64,000 nucleotides of DNA from Lactuca virosa. Lineage: Eukaryota > Streptophyta > Magnoliopsida > Asterales > Asteraceae. Where the stretch lies: NCBI GenBank assembly GCA_928212115.1, contig CAKMRJ010005523.1, positions 96,585,360 through 96,649,359 on the forward strand, given 5' to 3'. A program made the translations under genes and the position numbers. Below, one piece after another: positions 59,873-64,000 of the stretch (the stretch's first letter is position 1; each line of letters opens with the position of its first letter). The notes beneath the pieces were generated by a model. It had not been told where the DNA came from, searched no databases, and worked only from the letters and a program-made list of their open reading frames with translations.

Positions 59873-60030
59873 TTGAAGTTTTGAAATTTTCTGAAAAACA
59901 ATAAAAATAGAAAAAGAAAATAATTTTGGATTTTTGAAGTTTTCTGAAAAATAATAAAAACAGAAAAAGAAAATATTTTTGGATTTTTGAAGTTTTCTGA
60001 AAAATAATAAAAACAGAAAAAGAAAATAAG
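59873..60030. repeat. 53-bp tandem repeat in E
   Basis: Three units spaced 53 bp apart (CTGAAAAA at 59891, 59944 and 59997), each with AATAAAAACAGAAAAAGAAA. A-rich, purine-biased on the plus strand. Confidence 0.9.
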
Positions 60031-60090
60031 GTTGCATAAAACACTCTTTGAACAAAATGTACAACTGAAACCTTATCTTAAAGGAATGAA

Positions 60091-60331
60091 GCGAAATAGA
60101 CCGAGCGGTCGGTTCATTTCGGTTCCTTAAAATTCCAGAGCCGAAATAGACCGAGCGGTCGGTTCATTTCGGTTCCCGAAAATTATGGAGCCGAAATAGA
60201 CCGAGCGGTCGGTTCATTTCGGTTCCTCAAAATTCCAGAGCCGAAATAGACCGAGCGGTCAGTTCATTTCGGTTCCCGAAAATTATGGAGCCGAAATGGA
60301 CCGAGCGTTCGCTCCATTTCGCTTGTCTAAT
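60091..60331. repeat. 50-bp tandem repeat with GACCGAGCGGTC palindrome in E
   Basis: Five units starting near 60091, 60141, 60191, 60241 and 60291. Each has GACCGAGCGGTC (self-complementary arms GACCG/CGGTC) within a wider inverted repeat GAAAT...ATTTC. The unit ends alternate between AAAATTCCAGAG and AAAATTATGGAG, so the true period is 100 bp. The last unit has diverged. Confidence 0.95.
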
Positions 60332-60344
60332 TTTTAGGTGTTAA

Positions 60345-63320
60345 TTAAGGATTCGGTACCGACTCTGCTTCCATCATTCCCAAGCCTTGCAGAATTTTAT
60401 TGAAACTCGCTTCAGGTAAGGCTTTAGTGAATATGTCAGCCAATTGATCAGAGGATCGAACAAAATGCACTTCCACGTTCCCATCTTCTACGTGATCCTT
60501 GATGAAATGATATCTAAGTGCAATGTGCTTAGTCTTTGAGTGTTGTACTGGATTGTGACATATCCTTATTGCACTTTCTGAGTCACAATAGAGAGGAATC
60601 TTCTTCATACTTAGCCCGTAATCTCTTAGTTGACTTTGAATCCATATGACTTGAGAAGTACAAGATGCTGCAGCTATATACTCAGCTTCGGCTGTTGAAA
60701 GTGACACGCAGGTTTGCTTCTTGGACTGCCAGCTAACCAATTTTCCGTCAAGAAATTGGCATCCACCTGTAGTGCTTTTTCGGTCCAGACCACATCCTCC
60801 AAGATCAGCATCAGAAAAGGCTTGAATGAAGAATCCAGATCTAGCAGGATACCAGAGACCGAGAGATGATATTCGCTTCAGGTAACGAAAAATATTTTTC
60901 ACCGCCACCATGTGAGGTTCTTTTGGATTAGCTTGAAACCTAGCACAATAACAAACAGAAAACATAATGTCCGGTCTACTAGCTGTTAGATACATAAGGG
61001 ACCCTATCATTTGTCGATATAGTGTTATGTCAACAGCAGGTTTTTCCAGAGAAGGTGTTAACTTGGTGCCAAACGCCATAGGAACCTTCACTTTTGAGTC
61101 TCCTGTCATGCCAAATTTTGTTAGCAGGGTCTTTGTGTACGCCTCCTGGTTGATAAAGATACCTTCTGGTCCCTGTCTAATATTCAAACCAAGGAAAAAA
61201 TTAATCGGACCCATTGCGCTCATTTCAAATTTAGTCTCCATCAACTTCCTGAATTCAGCTGTTAAGATAGGATTCGTGGAGCCGAAGATGATGTCATCGA
61301 CATAAATTTGAACTATCATTAGATGTTCGCCTTCTTTCTTTCGGAAGAAGGTTAGGTCAACCGAACCTTGCTTAAATTTCGACATTTTCAGAAAGCGAGT
61401 TAAAGTTTCATACCAGGCTCTCGGTGCTTGCTTCAAACCATATACCGCTTTATCCAGCACATAGCAATGATCAGGGAATTTCTCATTTACGAACCCGGGA
61501 GGTTGCTCAACATACATTGTTTCTTCTAGTTCCCCATTCAAGAAAGCGCATTTGACATCCATTTGGAAAACTTCGAAGTTTTTATGAGCAGCATATGCTA
61601 GGAAGATTCTAACTGACTCCAACCTTGCTACTGAAGCGAAGGTTTCCTCATAATCTATCCCTTCCTCTTGGCAATAACCTTTCACCACCAACCGAGCCTT
61701 GTTGCGAATGACATTCCCTTCTTTATCTAATTTATTTCTGAAGACCCATTTTAAGCCTACCACTGAAGCATCCTTTGGTGTAGGAATCAGCCTCCAAACT
61801 CGGTTGCGTTCAAACTCATGGAGCTCATCTTGCATTGCTTGAACCCAATCAGAATGATCAAGTGCAACATTAACTGTTTTCGGCTCGATCTTGGATATGA
61901 ACGAATTAAACATACAGAATTCAACTTTAGAGAATAATACAGTTTGTTTCGCTTTCAACTGTGAGCGAGTGAGTACTTTTTCAGATGATTCTCCAATAAT
62001 TTGAGCTTTGGGATGGTCCTTGGTCCATTTGGCTAATGGAGGATAATTTGGGTCATATGCTGGATCCAATTCAGCATTGACTTCCTCTTCAAGTTCTGAT
62101 TGATCACCTTCGCCTTCGTCAGTTGCATTTTCTTTCTCCCCCTCGACTGGCGAAGTGTAACCAGTGGCAGCATCAGAATATGCATCCTTTGTGGGAGTTG
62201 GATTCTCTCCCTCGATTGGACTACTATTGGGTGGGTTTGGAGCAGTATGTTCACCCTCGCTTGGACCTTTAGGAGTTGGGGATTGAATAGGACTCTCCCC
62301 CTCGAAAGACATTTCGGTTGTCTTTGGTGCTGAAGAACTCTCCCCCTTGAAGATTGAGCCGTTGATGTGAGAGTCAGTTGAGGATTGAACACCTATAGTT
62401 TTAGGAGGTTCACTTTCCATTTCTTTGGCAGCTTCATCTATGATCTTCTTGAGATTATCAATTTTGTTATCTGCTGCTTTCGCCTCTGACTGTGCCGCTT
62501 TCTCTGGTTCATCGAATAACCGAATGTACTCTTCAAACAAGTTGGATATAGGAACCGAGACCTGTCCAGATTCAGGAAATATTTCACTAAAGTCATTTGC
62601 ACTCCTTTGCACTTTCTTCATATAATTATCGTCAAAGGTGACGTAATATGTTTCTTCAATTCGTTTGGAGCGTTTGTTCAACACTCTGTAAGCTTTTGAA
62701 GAGAGTGAATATCCTAGAAAAATTCCTTCATCTGCTTTGACGTCAAACTTGTTTCGGTTCTCCTTTGAATTGAAGATGAAGCACCTTGAACCGAACACAT
62801 GAAAAAATTTGACGTTGGGCTTTCGATTGTTTATGATCTCGTATGGGGTGATTGAGAATCTCTTGTTGAGCAAGGATCGGTTCTGAGTGTAGCACGCGAC
62901 TGCAACTGCATCAGCCCAGAAGTATAACGGAAGAGAAGCGAAACTGAGCATGGTTCTGGCTGCTTCACACAAAGAACGGTTTCGTCTTTCAACAATCCCA
63001 TTCTGTTGTGGTGTATAAGGGGCCGAAAAATTGTGAGTTATACCCTTGTCAGCCAGAAAGTCCTCAAAATCGTTATTCTTGAATTCCAGACCGTTGTCAC
63101 TTCTGATATTCCTCACCGTCTTTCTCAGCTGCACTTCTACTTGCTTGATAAATGTCTTCAACTTGGGAGTTGCATCTGATTTCTGTTTAAGAAAGAAAAC
63201 CCAGGTGAAGCGTGAAAAATCATCTACAATCACAAGGATGTACTTACTACCACCGATGCTCTCGATAGCCGAAGGTCCACATAAGTCAATGTGCAATAGT
63301 TCAAGAGCTTCAACAATCTT
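60345..63320 (-). pseudogene. Copia pol (integrase, RT, RNase H) of E
   Basis: An open frame of 983 codons (63296-60345). Integrase core with the complete DDE set: Asp in MHIDLCGP (residue 4), Asp in IRSDNGLEF (67), Glu in NGIVERRN (103). A long hydrophilic linker with repeated SPVEGE-like words spans residues 270-430. RT has QMDVKCAFLNGELEE, VYGLKQAPRAWYETL and the YVDD box (61293-61304, about residue 665). RNase H has SDADLGGCGLDRKSTTGG, LSTAEAEYIAAAS and ALRYHFIKDHVEDG. The end is MEAESVPNP. The catalytic residues look intact. It is separated from the upstream protease and zinc-binding part by a one-base frameshift near 63320. Confidence 0.9.
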
Positions 63321-63815
63321 GTATTAATTCGTGTAGGGTGGCTCTTTCTGCTTTGTTTTCCCATCTCACATGCAGCACACAGATGTTCCTTGTCAAACTT
63401 GAGAAGAGGGAGGCCTCGAACGTGATCACCAAGCACCAACTTATTAATTTCTTTGAAGTTCAGGTGCGATAGTCGTCGATGCCACAACCAGCTTTCATCA
63501 GTGTTCGCCTTTGACAGCAGACATATTGCTGGTTTTCCTCGTATTGGGTTGAGATTTAAAGGATACATTTCTCCTTTGCGTTCAGACTTTAGCAGAACCT
63601 TTTTCGATTGCTTTTCTATTATTTTAGAGCCCTCATCATCAAATGATACTTTCAGACCTGTTCCCACAACTAATTGTGACACGCTGATGAGGTTATGCTG
63701 CAATCCTTCCACATACGCCACTTTTCGAATCGAGAAATCTCCATTGGTAATCATACCATATCCCTTGATTGTTCCATAGGAGTTATTTCCATACTTTACA
63801 CACCCACCATCTTTA
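63321..63815 (-). pseudogene. Pre-integrase (HHCC) region of E
   Basis: Frame 63230-63886 holds YGNNSYGTIKGYGMI, the LQHNLISVSQLV region typical of copia polyproteins and the zinc-binding WLWHRRLSHLNFKEINKLV ... CAACEMGKQ. It joins pol by a frameshift near 63320, where one base appears to be missing, and joins the protease by another near 63815. Confidence 0.85.
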
Positions 63816-64000
63816 GGGACCGAAACTCCCTCAGTTCTTCCTTCCTTCTTGTCATGTGACACGAGCAGCCACTGTCTATATACCATTCATCATCGAACTG
63901 CTCGTCACTGATTACCTGCAAATTTAAGCAGATTTAGGAACCCAAAGTTTCTTGGGTCCTGGTGAGTTTTTCACAGAAAAAGGAAGTACAGAAGAAATAT
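63816..64000 (-). pseudogene. Protease active site and gag end of E
   Basis: In a third frame the minus strand reads EWYIDSGCSCHMT with the catalytic Asp-Ser-Gly at 63868-63876, followed by RRKEELREFRSLK before the frameshift near 63815. Upstream a GPKKLWVPK-like string near 63930-63960 is typical of the Sirevirus gag-protease junction, followed by an in-frame stop. The rest of gag is outside the window. Confidence 0.75.

Larger units (their letters stand above)
58484..60344 (-). other. Spacer between pol and env-like frame of E
   Basis: 1.86 kb with no gene. It contains a TA microsatellite, a 53-bp tandem repeat and a 50-bp hairpin-forming tandem repeat (listed separately). The remainder (58560-59800) shows nothing I recognise. 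The length rules out simple read-through from pol to the env-like frame. Confidence 0.7.
54727..64000 (-). mobile_element. Sirevirus-type copia element E, 5' end outside window
   Basis: Minus-strand copia element. Left to right: 3' LTR (54727-55040), polypurine tract, env-like frame (55073-58483), repeat-rich spacer, pol (60345 to beyond 63886). Gag, leader and 5' LTR lie beyond 64000. An env-like frame downstream of a copia pol, with a short LTR, is the Sirevirus (SIRE1/Maximus) layout. Coding decay is light: two stops in the env-like frame and two frameshifts in pol, which makes it the best-preserved pol in the window. Confidence 0.88.

Noticed and set aside
59695..60064. Minus-strand Phe/Ile/Tyr-rich ORFs
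   Set aside because: Products of the TA tract and the 53-bp A-rich repeat.
60091..60331. CRISPR-like array
   Set aside because: The 50-bp units are contiguous tandem repeats without unique spacers, in a plant retrotransposon.

Overview
The window is repeat-rich plant nuclear DNA, almost certainly intergenic heterochromatin of a dicot. Several repeat words and LTR types resemble those of Asteraceae such as lettuce, but that attribution is recognition rather than proof. I see no host protein gene, tRNA, rRNA or CRISPR array. Nearly every base belongs to a retrotransposon or another mobile element, and most coding regions are broken. I use letters for the elements.

Layout. (1) 1-4044: copia H (minus, left end outside the window), inserted into copia J, of which only the 3' part and 3' LTR remain (4045-5529). 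J's LTR carries a 400-bp fold-back MITE with a 9-bp target duplication. (2) 5848-9168: a 5'-truncated LINE (minus) with a 16-bp target duplication, split by a 2.79-kb solo LTR (X, 6262-9053, TSD AGAAC). (3) 9218-47540: gag-only gypsy element A (TSD GGAGG), swollen to 38 kb by nested insertions. Its 5' LTR holds copia C (10891 to about 18650, nearly coding) and copia D (18841-26395, TSD ATTTT). Its 3' LTR holds Athila-like element G (31595-46141, TSD CCAGG/CCTGG), which itself contains copia B (36881-44517, TSD GGAAA/GGAAG). (4) 47652-54726: F, a second copy of the A family, with a copia-type solo LTR in its gag (51106-51881, TSD ATGCT). Its 3' LTR is cut at 54726 by E. (5) 54727-64000: E, a Sirevirus-type copia element (minus) with a short LTR, long env-like frame, repeat-rich spacer and near-complete pol. 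It runs off the right edge.

How the parts relate. C encodes recognisable gag, protease, integrase, RT and RNase H. B and D share C's PBS, PPT, LTR ends and leader motifs but carry about 6.0 kb of dead gag-pol between LTRs that differ by only about 2-3 percent. They look like non-autonomous copia families moved in trans, possibly by C-like proteins. A and F have gag with zinc knuckles but no pol. G has only the Athila ORF1. So most of the window is defective elements that depended on proteins from elsewhere.

The strongest lead for something undescribed is non-coding. A leader block of about 150 nt is preserved in B, C and D, with inverted repeats and a compensatory base-pair change, while the coding parts have decayed. 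A second theme is that different element families each carry clusters of their own short GC-rich palindromic word.
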